Notes under the pieces: model-generated
What the model was told of the DNA's origin: nothing
Seen by the model: the letters and a program-made list of their open reading frames with translations, nothing else
Databases searched by the model: none
Assembly (NCBI RefSeq): GCF_000765215.1
Contig: NZ_JPJE01000021.1
Location: 1-64,000, forward strand
DNA length: 64,000 bases
Source: Eubacterium sp. ER2
GTDB lineage: Bacteria > Bacillota > Clostridia > Lachnospirales > Lachnospiraceae
Direction: 5' to 3'
Shown: positions 16,963 through 25,679 of the stretch, in pieces
Position numbering within the stretch: the first letter of the stretch is position 1
Layout of the letters: each line of letters starts with the position of its first letter
Program-made: the position numbers and the translations under genes

Positions 16963-17580
16963 ATGCTGAATTATCTCTGGGCGGGAATGATCGTTGTCGG
17001 CATCGTGTATGCGGCGTGTACGGGACATATCGTGGAGGTGACCAACGCGGCGCTGGACTCCTCCAAGGAGGCCATCACTCTGTGCATCACCATGGCGGGG
17101 GTGATGGCCTTCTGGACAGGGCTCATGGAGATCGCCCAGAGGGGCGGGCTGATCCGGGCGCTGACAGGGCGGATGGCGCCGGTGCTTAAATTCCTTTTCC
17201 CGGGACTGCCGGTCGGGCATCCGGCGAGAGAACACATTGCCACGAATTTCATCGCCAATGTGCTGGGGCTTGGCTGGGCGGCCACGCCGGCAGGGCTTCG
17301 GGCCATGGAGGAGCTGGGAAAGCTGGAGGAGGACAGGAGAGCGGGCCGGGCGGCAGGGCCGGCAAGGAAGCGGGGGATCGCCAGCAATGAGATGTGCACC
17401 TTCCTTATCATAAATATCTCTTCGCTCCAGCTTATCCCGGTGAACGTGATCGCCTATCGCAGCCAGTACGGGAGCGTGAACCCGGCGGCTATCGTGGGGG
17501 CCGGGATCCTGGCCACATCGGTGAGCACAGGGGCGGCGATCCTGTTTTGCAGGGTGATGGAGAGAAAAAGGAGGGCCTGA
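16963..17580 (+). CDS. spmA: Spore maturation protein A
   Basis: A membrane protein of the nucleoside-recognition (Gate) family, 205 residues. In Bacillus and Clostridium SpmA acts with SpmB in dehydrating the spore core. Typical segments are SSKEAITLCITMAGVMAFW, GLMEIAQRGG, HIATNFIANVLGLGWAATPAG and MCTFLIINISSLQLIPVNVIA. The start at 16963 has AGGGAG seven bases upstream. A longer reading upstream in the same frame is only an overlap with the previous gene. Its normal partner spmB is 1.5 kb away, beyond an inverted MATE gene. A short insertion rich in Arg, Ala and Gly (about residues 115-135) is a little unusual. Confidence 0.92.
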   Translation: MLNYLWAGMIVVGIVYAACTGHIVEVTNAALDSSKEAITLCITMAGVMAFWTGLMEIAQRGGLIRALTGRMAPVLKFLFPGLPVGHPAREHIATNFIANVLGLGWAATPAGLRAMEELGKLEEDRRAGRAAGPARKRGIASNEMCTFLIINISSLQLIPVNVIAYRSQYGSVNPAAIVGAGILATSVSTGAAILFCRVMERKRRA

Positions 17581-17588
17581 CGCCCTCC
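17565..17588 (-). terminator. Terminator of the inverted MATE gene, overlapping the spmA stop
   Basis: On the minus strand GGAGGGC-GTCAG-GCCCTCC is followed by TTTTTCTC. The hairpin covers the last codons of spmA, so the two convergent genes share it. Confidence 0.7.
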
Positions 17589-17594
17589 AGCTAT

Positions 17595-18983
17595 TTAATC
17601 TTGTTTTGCAGTTTCTTTTTCCTTCCTGTTAAGCAGAGGCCACACAGTCAGCAGCATGGTGACGAAGCAGGCCGTGCCGCCCACAAAGTTGGAGATGGGC
17701 TCGGCCAGGAACACGCCGTCTGTGCCAAGTCCGCCCACAGCGGGCAGGATCAGGGTCAGCGGGATCACGATGATCACCTTCCGGAACAGGGAGAAGAAGA
17801 CCGCCTGCTTGGAGCGGCCCAGGGCCACGGCTGTGGACTGGCCGGCAAACTGCAGGGACATCATGAAGATGCCTGCAAAGTAGATGCGCATGGCGGGCAC
17901 GCCCTTCTCGATCAGCTCCGGATCGCTGTTGAAGAGGTGGATGAAAAAGTGTGGGAAGAAGAACAAAAGGGCCCAGGCGAAGAAGGAAAATACGATACAC
18001 GCCCAGGAGGTGAATTTGATCGCTGATTTCACCCTTCTGTATTCCCCGGCGCCGTAATTGTAGCTCATGACAGGCTGGGCGCCGTTTGTCAGCCCGTTGG
18101 CAGGCATGGTGATGATCTCCCGCACGGAGTTAATGACCGTCATGATGCCCACGTACAGGTCGCCGCCGTAGTGCTGCAGGGTGGCGTTGCACATGATCTG
18201 CACAGATCCGTTCGTGACGGACATGATAAAGCCGGACAGTCCCAGTCCGGTGATTTTTTTTATGATTGGAAGCTCCGGTTTCATGTAAGCGCGGGACAGA
18301 GTGATGACCGCCTTTTTCCCGGTGAGGAAATGGAAGACCCACACAGCGGACACGAACTGGGAGATGATGGTGGCCAGCGCGGCTCCCTGGACGCCCATGC
18401 CGAACACAAAGATAAACAGGGGATCCAGAACCAGGTTCAGCACAGCTCCAATGGATACAGAGAGCATACCTGTGACGCCGAAGCCCTGGGCGTTGATAAA
18501 GTTGTTCATGCCAAGGCTCACCATCACAAAGAGCGTGCCGCACAGGTAAATAGTGAGGTAGGCGTCCGCATAGGGATAGGTTACATCGCTGGCGCCGAAA
18601 AGATACATCAGCGGGCGGCGGAAAATGTAGCACAGGACGGCAAGGATCGCACCGCTTACAAGGAGCATGGTAAAGGAATTTGCCATGATCTTTTTTGCCT
18701 TTTCTGTCTCGCCTCCTCCCCTGGCAATGGAGAAGAGAGGGGCGCCGCCGGTGCCGAACAGGTTGGCAAAGGCAGTGATGATAGTGATGACGGGAAGAGT
18801 GAGGCCGATCCCGGTCAGGGCCTGGGTGGAGGTGTGGGGAATGTGACCGATGTAGATCCGGTCCACCACATTATATAAGACGTTGATGAGCTGTGCGCAG
18901 GTCATGGGGACAGCGAGCCTCAAAATATTTCCGGCTACGCTTCCCTTGCTGAAATCGCTGGAATTCTGTGCTGTATTCTGCAT
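17595..18983 (-). CDS. MATE family efflux transporter
   Basis: A second MATE antiporter, 462 residues with about twelve hydrophobic segments. It carries LAVPMTCAQLINVLYNVVDRIYIG at the first helix in shortened reading LYNVVDRIYIGHIP, GTGGAPLFSIARGGG after it, and ANGLTNGAQPVMSYNYGAG in the second half, a motif of the MepA/DinF branch. AAGGTGAT precedes the ATG. It lies on the opposite strand between spmA and spmB, which are normally adjacent, so it appears to have been inserted there. Only distant similarity is apparent to the MATE gene at 895-2250. The substrate is unknown. Confidence 0.9.
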   Translation of the reverse strand: MQNTAQNSSDFSKGSVAGNILRLAVPMTCAQLINVLYNVVDRIYIGHIPHTSTQALTGIGLTLPVITIITAFANLFGTGGAPLFSIARGGGETEKAKKIMANSFTMLLVSGAILAVLCYIFRRPLMYLFGASDVTYPYADAYLTIYLCGTLFVMVSLGMNNFINAQGFGVTGMLSVSIGAVLNLVLDPLFIFVFGMGVQGAALATIISQFVSAVWVFHFLTGKKAVITLSRAYMKPELPIIKKITGLGLSGFIMSVTNGSVQIMCNATLQHYGGDLYVGIMTVINSVREIITMPANGLTNGAQPVMSYNYGAGEYRRVKSAIKFTSWACIVFSFFAWALLFFFPHFFIHLFNSDPELIEKGVPAMRIYFAGIFMMSLQFAGQSTAVALGRSKQAVFFSLFRKVIIVIPLTLILPAVGGLGTDGVFLAEPISNFVGGTACFVTMLLTVWPLLNRKEKETAKQD

Positions 18984-19109
18984 GAGATCACCTTCTGCTA
19001 CGTAAAATTTCTGTAAATAGTATAGACGTTTTTGAAATGGTTTTCAAGATTTCTTCATATACATAAGAGAGGTGTATTTCAGATGTGATCAGCGAAAAGA
19101 GGGATAGCG

Positions 19110-19640
19110 ATGGAACTGTTTATGATCATTTCGAACATGATCATCCCTGTGGTGATACTGGGGGTCGTCTGCTTTGGGGTGTCCAGAAGGGTGCAGGTGT
19201 ACGATGCGTTTATCGAGGGGGCAAACAGCGGATTTCATATTGTGGTGAAGATCATGCCAACTATGGTGGCGCTGATGATCGCGGTGGGGATTTTGAGAGC
19301 GTCTGGATTTCTGGATATGATGGCCTCCCAGATCGGTCGGCTGACAGACCAGATCGGATTTCCGGGAGAGCTGGTGCCTCTCACTGTTGTGAAAATGTTT
19401 TCCTCCTCAGCAGCCACCGGGCTTCTACTGGATATTTTCAAGGAATTTGGTACGGATACATACATAGGCCTTGTAGCCTCTATCAGCATGTCCTGCACGG
19501 AGACGATCTTCTATACCATGAGTGTATATTTTATGACGGCAAAGGTGACGAGGACGAGGTTTACCCTGGCCGGGGCCCTCATCGCCACATTTGCCGGGCT
19601 GGCCGCCAGCGTGGTGCTGGCCGCGGGGATGGCGAGGTAG
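19110..19640 (+). CDS. spmB: Spore maturation protein B
   Basis: A Gate-family membrane protein of 176 residues. Family segments are IMPTMVALMIAVGILRASG, GFPGELVPLTVVKMFSSSAA and SISMSCTETIFYTMSVYF. It works with SpmA in late spore maturation. AGAGGG stands before the ATG. It has been separated from spmA by the inverted MATE gene and would need its own promoter in the 126 bases between the MATE start and this gene. The length is the normal one, so the gene looks intact. Confidence 0.92.
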   Translation: MELFMIISNMIIPVVILGVVCFGVSRRVQVYDAFIEGANSGFHIVVKIMPTMVALMIAVGILRASGFLDMMASQIGRLTDQIGFPGELVPLTVVKMFSSSAATGLLLDIFKEFGTDTYIGLVASISMSCTETIFYTMSVYFMTAKVTRTRFTLAGALIATFAGLAASVVLAAGMAR

Positions 19641-19641
19641 A

Positions 19642-20109
19642 TCATCCCCGCAGCGACGCAATAATGCGGTGGGGCTTCAGGAAGAGCTCCATGGCGTCCA
19701 GAATGGAGGGGACGCACAGGTCTGTGGCTGTCATGAGCCTTCCGTACATGCCCTCCTGACCCAGCACGGACACAGAGAAGGCGGCCTCCCGGCACATGAG
19801 AAGGTCGTTTCGGCCATTGCCGATGGCGGCGCAGTTCTCCTTGCCAAGAGAGTAGAGGATGTTCTGCTTTTCCTGCATGGCGGCATCATTTGGGAAGGTC
19901 AGGATGTCCACCGGCAGACCCTCGCACATCTGACGGGCTGTGCCGTTTGTGTCAGCCGTCAGCACATAGATGTGGAACAGGTCAGAGAGCTGGCGGATCT
20001 TGTTTGCCACCGCCTCCGAGATGATGCCGTCCAGGGCGATTGTGCCGTTATAGTCCAGAAGAAGATATTTCAGGTCCAGTGAGGGATAGCCGGGAATTTC
20101 TATTTTCAT
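19642..20109 (-). CDS. HAD-superfamily hydrolase-like protein (soluble P-type ATPase-like)
   Basis: A short HAD-fold protein of 155 residues with no cap domain. Motif I reads LLLDYNGTIALDG: the nucleophile Asp19 is present, but the usual second Asp is Asn21. Motif II is the Thr in VLTADT, and motif IV is GNGRND. Proteins of this type are often labelled soluble P-type ATPase domains. The Asp to Asn change is typical of that group and points to phosphatase-poor or regulatory activity. AAAGGA precedes the ATG. It ends one base from the spmB stop, convergent to it. The function is not established. Confidence 0.78.
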   Translation of the reverse strand: MKIEIPGYPSLDLKYLLLDYNGTIALDGIISEAVANKIRQLSDLFHIYVLTADTNGTARQMCEGLPVDILTFPNDAAMQEKQNILYSLGKENCAAIGNGRNDLLMCREAAFSVSVLGQEGMYGRLMTATDLCVPSILDAMELFLKPHRIIASLRG

Positions 20110-20274
20110 GAATCTTTCGTCCTTTCTGTGAAAGCCGGTCAGCCGGCGTTTTTCTGTGTGGATTTCCGGGCTCCGGTGAGGAGCCCTGCTTAGAATAACA
20201 TAGCATATTTGTGGGGAAATATCTATATACGGAAGGAGAAACCAGGAGAAAATAAAAGTAAAAAAATTAATTTA

Positions 20275-20303
20275 TTTACACTCTTGTAATCTTATGATAT
20301 TCT
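20275..20303 (+). promoter_or_regulatory. Promoter of the HTH/HipA-like gene pair
   Basis: TTTACA and TATTCT with a 17-base spacer and an extended TG (TGA-TATTCT). The 50 bases before it are very AT-rich. Confidence 0.55.
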
Positions 20304-20326
20304 GAAGATAGAAGGGAGGGAGCGGT

Positions 20327-20965
20327 ATGGAGAAGGAGCAAAGGCTTCTTTGGCAGTGCCTGGAAATCTTCGGGACGGATGATCCGGAGCAATGGAAGAA
20401 AATTATGGAAAAGGCAAAGAAGTACGATGAGCTGATGCGTGGAGCCAGGCCGGTAAATCCCAGGGGAGCCGGGAGAAAAGGGCTGGAAGAGGAGAAGGCC
20501 GATGCGATACGCAGAATGTACCGGAAGGGCGTATCTGTCGCGGGAATTGCAAGGGAGATGTCTGTCAGCCGGCCTACGGTCTACCGGTATGTTGGAGAGC
20601 TCAGGCGGTGGGAGAGTCATCCCTCTGTTCAGATGCAGCTGGAATATATGTACAAAGACAGAGTGTGTACGGTCATCGATGTGGATTGGAAAAATCAGAC
20701 AATCTATGTGGAAAACCATACGGACCAGCTTCCTCTGACAGCCTTTGGGGTCAATAAAACGCCTGGCTGGGAGGAATTCAGGGAGTTTCTGGAGGACAGA
20801 TGTGTTCCCAGGACAAGGTTTCATTTAAAGGAGCTTCTGAGAGATATGGGGGTGGACTTTTACGACCCCATGCTGATCATAGAAGAGACAGAGGGGAGAA
20901 TGGCTGAAGACGATCAGTGGATCAGAATACATTACCGGGAGGGCGCGCTATGTCAGGAAGGATAA
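20327..20965 (+). CDS. Helix-turn-helix protein with resolvase-type DNA-binding domain
   Basis: 212 residues. Residues about 47-90 resemble the C-terminal helix-turn-helix of Hin-type resolvases: GRKGLEEEKADAIRRMYRKG, then VSVAGIAREMSVSRPTVYRY. There is no resolvase catalytic domain. The C-terminal 120 residues are unlike anything I recognise, with patterns such as VIDVDWKNQTIYVENHT. GGGAGGGAG precedes the ATG. It overlaps the HipA-like kinase by 16 bases, so the two are co-translated. By analogy with HipBA it may be the DNA-binding and neutralising partner of the kinase, but that is an inference. Confidence 0.75.
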   Translation: MEKEQRLLWQCLEIFGTDDPEQWKKIMEKAKKYDELMRGARPVNPRGAGRKGLEEEKADAIRRMYRKGVSVAGIAREMSVSRPTVYRYVGELRRWESHPSVQMQLEYMYKDRVCTVIDVDWKNQTIYVENHTDQLPLTAFGVNKTPGWEEFREFLEDRCVPRTRFHLKELLRDMGVDFYDPMLIIEETEGRMAEDDQWIRIHYREGALCQEG

Positions 20966-21768
20966 AGCTGGATATTCTGAACCGGGATGATCTGAGGGGG
21001 CACTCGTCAAAGGGAAACCAGCTGAAGGCAAGGGGTGGAAGCTACTGGTATAAAGCGGACTGCATGGGATACGAGGGGCTGGCGGAGACAGTTGTATCCT
21101 CTCTTCTGTCCCGCTCAGGGATTTTGGAAACGGTTCTCTATGAACCGGTGGAAATGGAATATAGATCACATGTGTATACAGGGTGCAGAAGCAGGAGCTT
21201 TTTAATGGAGGGTGAGTCTCTTCTCACAGTGGAAAAGCTGATCCGTCTGTACACAGGGAAAAGCGCGGCAAGGACCATGGCTCACATGGCGGATGTGAAG
21301 GATCGCATCTGCTATCTGGTGAATGTGATCACAGAGATTACGGGATTGACAGATTTTGGGAAATATCTTACGGCTATGCTGGAGATAGACGCCTTTTTCC
21401 TGAATGAGGACAGGCATACCAATAACATTGGGGTGATCTATCAGCCGGAGACCAGACGGTTTCGGCACTGCCCGTATTTTGATCATGGCCTGGCGCTGCT
21501 TGCGGACACAATGACGGTCTTTCCCCTGGGGGAAGCCTTGGAAAAATGTATGGAGAAAATCGAGGCAAAGCCGTTTTCAAGAAGCTTTGATGAACAGATG
21601 GATGCTGCGGAAGAAATGTATGGCCAGCAGGTGCATTTCCGGTTTTCTGTAAAAGAGGCAATAGAAGTACTGGAGGAGTGCAGATCCTGCTACTCTGAGG
21701 ATGTGCTGGAGCGGGTGGAACAGATCCTGCGATGGCAGATGTGGAAATACAGGTATCTGTTCCAGTAA
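20950..21768 (+). CDS. HipA-like protein kinase
   Basis: A 272-residue protein with the HipA kinase catalytic loop NEDRHTNNIG (catalytic Asp154, Asn159) and the metal-binding YFDHGLALL in place of the DFG motif. A lysine in WYKADCMGYEGLAE is a candidate ATP-binding residue. It lacks the N-terminal HipA domain and is about 160 residues shorter than E. coli HipA, so it resembles the minimal HipA/CtkA-type kinases. The start at 20950 is chosen because GGGAGGG precedes it. The gene ends without a close downstream partner, convergent to the DUF885 lipoprotein. A toxin-like or regulatory kinase role is likely but unproven. Confidence 0.72.
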   Translation: MSGRIKLDILNRDDLRGHSSKGNQLKARGGSYWYKADCMGYEGLAETVVSSLLSRSGILETVLYEPVEMEYRSHVYTGCRSRSFLMEGESLLTVEKLIRLYTGKSAARTMAHMADVKDRICYLVNVITEITGLTDFGKYLTAMLEIDAFFLNEDRHTNNIGVIYQPETRRFRHCPYFDHGLALLADTMTVFPLGEALEKCMEKIEAKPFSRSFDEQMDAAEEMYGQQVHFRFSVKEAIEVLEECRSCYSEDVLERVEQILRWQMWKYRYLFQ

Positions 21769-21797
21769 AGCTTCTCCACTGCAAAGACGATCCGTCC

Positions 21798-23549
21798 CTA
21801 CCTCGCTTCCCGCACCGCCCTCTCCACGATCTCAAAGGGCGCGGGCCCGGTGTCCAGCACGGCCTTGTGAAACCGTTTCTGGGAGAAGTCCTCTCCCCAT
21901 TCTCTGACGGCCGTCTTTTTCAGCTCCAGAAATTCCACATACCCGATATAGTATTTCAGATAATTGCCCGGGTCTCCGAGGATAAGGTCGTAGATGTCCC
22001 GTATGGTCTCTGTGTCCGTGATGCCGAAGCTGCGGAAGAAGGCCACCGTCTCGGTAAGAGACCAGCCGTCGTAGTGGATGCCCATGTCGGCCAGGGCGTA
22101 GAGACCTAAGATGACAGAGGCGTTCCGCTGCTCCAGGAGAGCTCTGTCCTCATCCATGCCGGTGAAGTAGTAGGAGAGCATTTCCACATAGGTGGCCCAG
22201 CCCTCTGTGTAGCCCCCGAAGGAGAGGAGACTGCGGACAGGGTCAGGATCCGTGGAAGCGTAGTACACGTTCTGGTAGAGATGCCCCGGATAGCCCTCGT
22301 GGGCCAGGGTGGTGAAGAGTGTCAGGTCGTCGGGGAGGTGTCCCTGGTTGATGTAGATCACATTTTCCTCTGCGTTGTCCACCGCGGGCACCATGTAGAA
22401 GGCGGGGCTTACGTACTCCGCCATCTCCTCCTGCACGAATTTGATCTCTGCGGTGACCTCCGGCAGGGAGGGGAAGGAGGAGGCAGTCTTCTCCCTCAGA
22501 TCTGCTAGGATGGCTTCCGGGTTAGAGTCATCCAGGGTGAAAATGGAGGCGGAGGCGGCCTTCGTCTCCTCCGGCGCTTCTCCCTCCCCTTGGGACAGGG
22601 GAGCTACGGACTGCATGGCGGACAGATCCTCCATCATTTGCTCTCTGGTCAGGTTCTGGAGCTGGGGGACTGTGCGGGCGGAGCCGGTGTCCCGCTTCAC
22701 GATGTACTCATAGTATTTTTTCCCATCCGGGTAATAGCACAGGCCGCACTCGTTTGTGCCTGTGTCCTTCAGGGCGGACACGGCGGCCGTCAGACGGTTG
22801 TAGGCGGGGAACAGGCAGTCATACACCAGATCCCGGTGCTGCAGGATGCAGGCCTCTTTCTGGCTGTCGGTGAGCTCTGTCAGCTTTTCCAGCCTGGACT
22901 GGAAGGAGGAGAAAAGGTAGTGGCTGTCTCCCAGGGCGGTGAAGGCGGCGCACTCGTCCAGCACATCCTGGGCGTTCCTTGAGGACATGAAAAGCCCGGC
23001 CCTTGACTTTGCCTGCTCAAAGGAGATGAGGGAGTCAAAGTAGGCGGGAACCTCCTCCAGGAGAGCCAGGTAGGTGTCCACGTCCTCCGGGGTGTCAAAG
23101 GAGAACTCGCACAGGAGGATGGGGAGCTGGGCCTGGACGCCGGTGAGGGGACTTAAGGGCTCCTCGTAGAGGGCGTAGGGAGAGCCCTGGAGGGCTGTCT
23201 CCAGCCAGGACTTCAGCACATCGAAGGTGAGCTGGTTTTCCGGGGAGAGCTTTTTGTACCGGAAATCCTCCAGGAGGGCCAGGCAGTTCTCAAGGGATGC
23301 GGCGGAGGCGGCTGTGTCGGCGCCAAAGGATCCCAGGGTCACAGGCGCGTCCTGGATGCCGTAGCTTTCCGGCTCCTTTACCGTATAGTGGAGTGTGATG
23401 GTGTCGGCTGCCACCTCCTGCCGGAACAGCTCCAGGGTGAACTGGCGGAAGAGGTCATTTTCGTCAGGACCGGGGAACAGGCTGCAGGAGGTCAGACAGG
23501 GAAGCAGCAGGCAGACGAGAAGCATGAGGGAAGTACACTTTTTGCGCAT
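21798..23549 (-). CDS. DUF885 family lipoprotein, putative metallopeptidase
   Basis: An exported protein of 583 residues with a lipoprotein signal peptide (LLVCLLLPCLTSC, lipid attached to the Cys). The rest matches the DUF885 family. The probable zinc motif is TLAHEGYPGHLYQ, an HExxxxH variant, and ALADMGIHYDGW with EMLSYYFTG lie on the C-terminal side as in relatives. This points to a surface-anchored peptidase. Substrate and pathway are unknown. It is transcribed away from the Wadjet operon, 149 bases from jetA, and is convergent to the HipA-like gene. Confidence 0.85.
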   Translation of the reverse strand: MRKKCTSLMLLVCLLLPCLTSCSLFPGPDENDLFRQFTLELFRQEVAADTITLHYTVKEPESYGIQDAPVTLGSFGADTAASAASLENCLALLEDFRYKKLSPENQLTFDVLKSWLETALQGSPYALYEEPLSPLTGVQAQLPILLCEFSFDTPEDVDTYLALLEEVPAYFDSLISFEQAKSRAGLFMSSRNAQDVLDECAAFTALGDSHYLFSSFQSRLEKLTELTDSQKEACILQHRDLVYDCLFPAYNRLTAAVSALKDTGTNECGLCYYPDGKKYYEYIVKRDTGSARTVPQLQNLTREQMMEDLSAMQSVAPLSQGEGEAPEETKAASASIFTLDDSNPEAILADLREKTASSFPSLPEVTAEIKFVQEEMAEYVSPAFYMVPAVDNAEENVIYINQGHLPDDLTLFTTLAHEGYPGHLYQNVYYASTDPDPVRSLLSFGGYTEGWATYVEMLSYYFTGMDEDRALLEQRNASVILGLYALADMGIHYDGWSLTETVAFFRSFGITDTETIRDIYDLILGDPGNYLKYYIGYVEFLELKKTAVREWGEDFSQKRFHKAVLDTGPAPFEIVERAVREAR

Positions 23550-23628
23550 GGACGCCTCCTGGAATGAACAGAGTATTTTATCTATAGATATGCGGGGCAG
23601 ACGGGGAAAATTCGCCCGGGAAAAGCGG

Positions 23629-23658
23629 TTTTCACGGGTTTGGGAGATGTGGTATAAT
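23629..23658 (+). promoter_or_regulatory. Promoter of the Wadjet operon
   Basis: A perfect -10 box TATAAT (23653-23658) with extended TG (TGG-TATAAT). The -35 box TTTTCA (23629-23634) is weaker, 18 bases upstream. Transcription would start about 23665, 34 bases before jetA. Confidence 0.7.
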
Positions 23659-23698
23659 GGTTGTGCATTTGTCCCATATGAAAAGACAGGAGAAGCAT

Positions 23699-25027
23699 AT
23701 GAAATACCTATACGAAATCCCGGACTCCTTCTGGAGCCTGTTCCGCTCCAGAAACCGGGATATATACATAGAAGCGCTGCTTCAGATCAACGAGGAATAC
23801 GAGTACAACAATTACTTCCTGAGCCGGGAGGTGTGCCTGGAGATCCTGGGGAATTTCTATACCCAGAAGAAGGTCACCCTGGAGGCGGAAGAGTCGGAGG
23901 ACGAGCTGGACATGCTGGAGACGCCGGCATCCAGGATCCTGAACTGGCTCCTTAAGACTCAGTGGCTGAAAAAGATCGAGGATTTTAATACCCTTGTGAC
24001 CAATATTGTCATCCCCGACTACGCAGCCATTTTCATAGAGGCCTTTGACCGGCTGACCCGGGAGGGGATGGAGGACACGGAGCTGTACATCCAGAACGTG
24101 TACGCCACTTTGTACTCCTTCCAGAACAATCCCAGGCTGAACAGCGCCATGCTCCGCTCCGCCCTGGTGAACACGAGGAAGCTTAATAAGGCTCTGCAGG
24201 ATATGCTCCACAATATGGACCGGTTTTACGGGCGGCTGCTGGAGCAGAAGGAGTACGGCCAGCTCCTGGCCGAGCACCTGGAGGGGTATGTGGAGGAGGT
24301 TGTCCGGAAGAAATACCACATTTTAAAGACAAGCGACAACTTTTACATTTACAAAATGGATATCAAAGAGTGCCTGGAGAAAATGCGGGAGGACGAGACG
24401 ATCTACGACCGCATCGGCGAGGAGGGGCTGGACATCCTGGACCGGATCGAGAGGAGCTTTGACGACATTGAGCGGCGCATCGCCAATATGGACAAGGAGA
24501 ACACAAAGTACATCCGGGCCACTGTGACCAGGCTCAACTATCTCCTGAACGGGGAGACGGACACAAAGGGGCTTGTGATCCAGCTTCTGAACCAGCTCGG
24601 AAAAGAGGGAAAGGAGGAGGAGAGGATCCGTAAGACTGCCTCGCGGATGAACCTGTCCCTCTTTGAAATCCTGTCGGAGAAATCCCTCTACAAGAGGAGA
24701 AGGCCGAAGAAGGATTTTGTCAGCCAGCTTGAGCGGGAGGAGGAGCCCCGGGAGCTCTCAAAGGAGGACGTCCTGAAGCTGAACCGCATCCACACCCGGT
24801 ATACGAGGAAGCAGATCGAGGAGTTCATTGAGGAGCATATGACCGGAGAGCAGATGCGGCTCGCGGATATGAAGGTGGAGGATGACGAGGATTTTGAGAA
24901 GATCATCCTGGCCTACGACTACAGTACAAAGCACGGCAGCAGGTACCAGGTGATCGAGGAAGGCGGCCTGGTGGAGAGCGGGAAATACCGCTATCCGAAG
25001 CTGACATTCGTGCGCAGGAGGGTGTGA
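23699..25027 (+). CDS. jetA: Wadjet defence protein JetA (kleisin-like subunit)
   Basis: First gene of a four-gene Wadjet system, 442 residues. The product is an acidic, mainly helical protein resembling the type II JetA family (DUF5716), which acts like the kleisin MukF and joins the two SMC arms. The N-terminus FWSLFRSRNRDIYIEALLQI and the later coiled stretch around residues 240-290 fit this. The start at 23699 follows AGGAG at a good distance. Upstream in-frame ATGs lack a site. The next gene starts seven bases after its stop. The family assignment leans on the unmistakable neighbours JetB, JetC and JetD. Confidence 0.88.
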   Translation: MKYLYEIPDSFWSLFRSRNRDIYIEALLQINEEYEYNNYFLSREVCLEILGNFYTQKKVTLEAEESEDELDMLETPASRILNWLLKTQWLKKIEDFNTLVTNIVIPDYAAIFIEAFDRLTREGMEDTELYIQNVYATLYSFQNNPRLNSAMLRSALVNTRKLNKALQDMLHNMDRFYGRLLEQKEYGQLLAEHLEGYVEEVVRKKYHILKTSDNFYIYKMDIKECLEKMREDETIYDRIGEEGLDILDRIERSFDDIERRIANMDKENTKYIRATVTRLNYLLNGETDTKGLVIQLLNQLGKEGKEEERIRKTASRMNLSLFEILSEKSLYKRRRPKKDFVSQLEREEEPRELSKEDVLKLNRIHTRYTRKQIEEFIEEHMTGEQMRLADMKVEDDEDFEKIILAYDYSTKHGSRYQVIEEGGLVESGKYRYPKLTFVRRRV

Positions 25028-25034
25028 GAAGGAT

Positions 25035-25679
25035 ATGATCGATTACACAGAGCAGCTAAGCGATGAGGAGAGGGAGCAGATTACCGAAGTGATCCGGCTT
25101 CTGTACAGGCAGACCTTTATTCTGGAGAGAAAATACGACAGGAGGGCCGAGAGATGGCAGTACAGCAGGGAGTATAAGATCTGTGTCCAGCACATGGAAT
25201 TTTTGAAGGCGTACTTCCAGGTGGCGGGCATTGAGCTTGTGGAAAATATCTACCTGGGCGTGATCTACATCCGGGACGGCATGCTCATGGGCGAGAAGCT
25301 TCCGCGGCTTGCCACCATTTACATCCTTGTGCTGAAGATTCTGTACGACGAGCAGATGGCCCAGGTGTCGTCCAGCACAAGGATCGTGACAACGCTGGGG
25401 GCGGTGAACGGCAAAGCCGGGGAGTTCCAGGTGATGAAATCCCTGCCGTCTCCCACGGAGATACGGCGCAGCATTGCCCTTCTGAAGAAATATCAGATCA
25501 TAGAGCCTCTGGACATTCTGGAGGAGTTAAACGAGGGGACCAGGATGATCATTTACCCTACCATCAACATGGTACTCACCGGGGACGATATCCGGGCGCT
25601 CTTAAAGACATTTGGCGAGGAGGAGAACAGTGGAGACGAAACAGGCGTTCAAAATACTATCGAAGATCTGTCTGAATAA
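25035..25679 (+). CDS. jetB: Wadjet defence protein JetB (DUF4194, MukE-like)
   Basis: A 214-residue protein of the DUF4194 family, the MukE-like partner in the Wadjet SMC complex. Typical parts are LYRQTFILERKYDRR at the N-terminus and LPRLATIYILVLKILYDEQM, followed by a winged-helix region with SPTEIRRSIALLKKYQII. It overlaps jetC by 50 bases, since jetC starts at the GTG at 25630 inside its end. In Wadjet, JetA, JetB and JetC form the loop-extruding motor. Confidence 0.9.
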   Translation: MIDYTEQLSDEEREQITEVIRLLYRQTFILERKYDRRAERWQYSREYKICVQHMEFLKAYFQVAGIELVENIYLGVIYIRDGMLMGEKLPRLATIYILVLKILYDEQMAQVSSSTRIVTTLGAVNGKAGEFQVMKSLPSPTEIRRSIALLKKYQIIEPLDILEELNEGTRMIIYPTINMVLTGDDIRALLKTFGEEENSGDETGVQNTIEDLSE

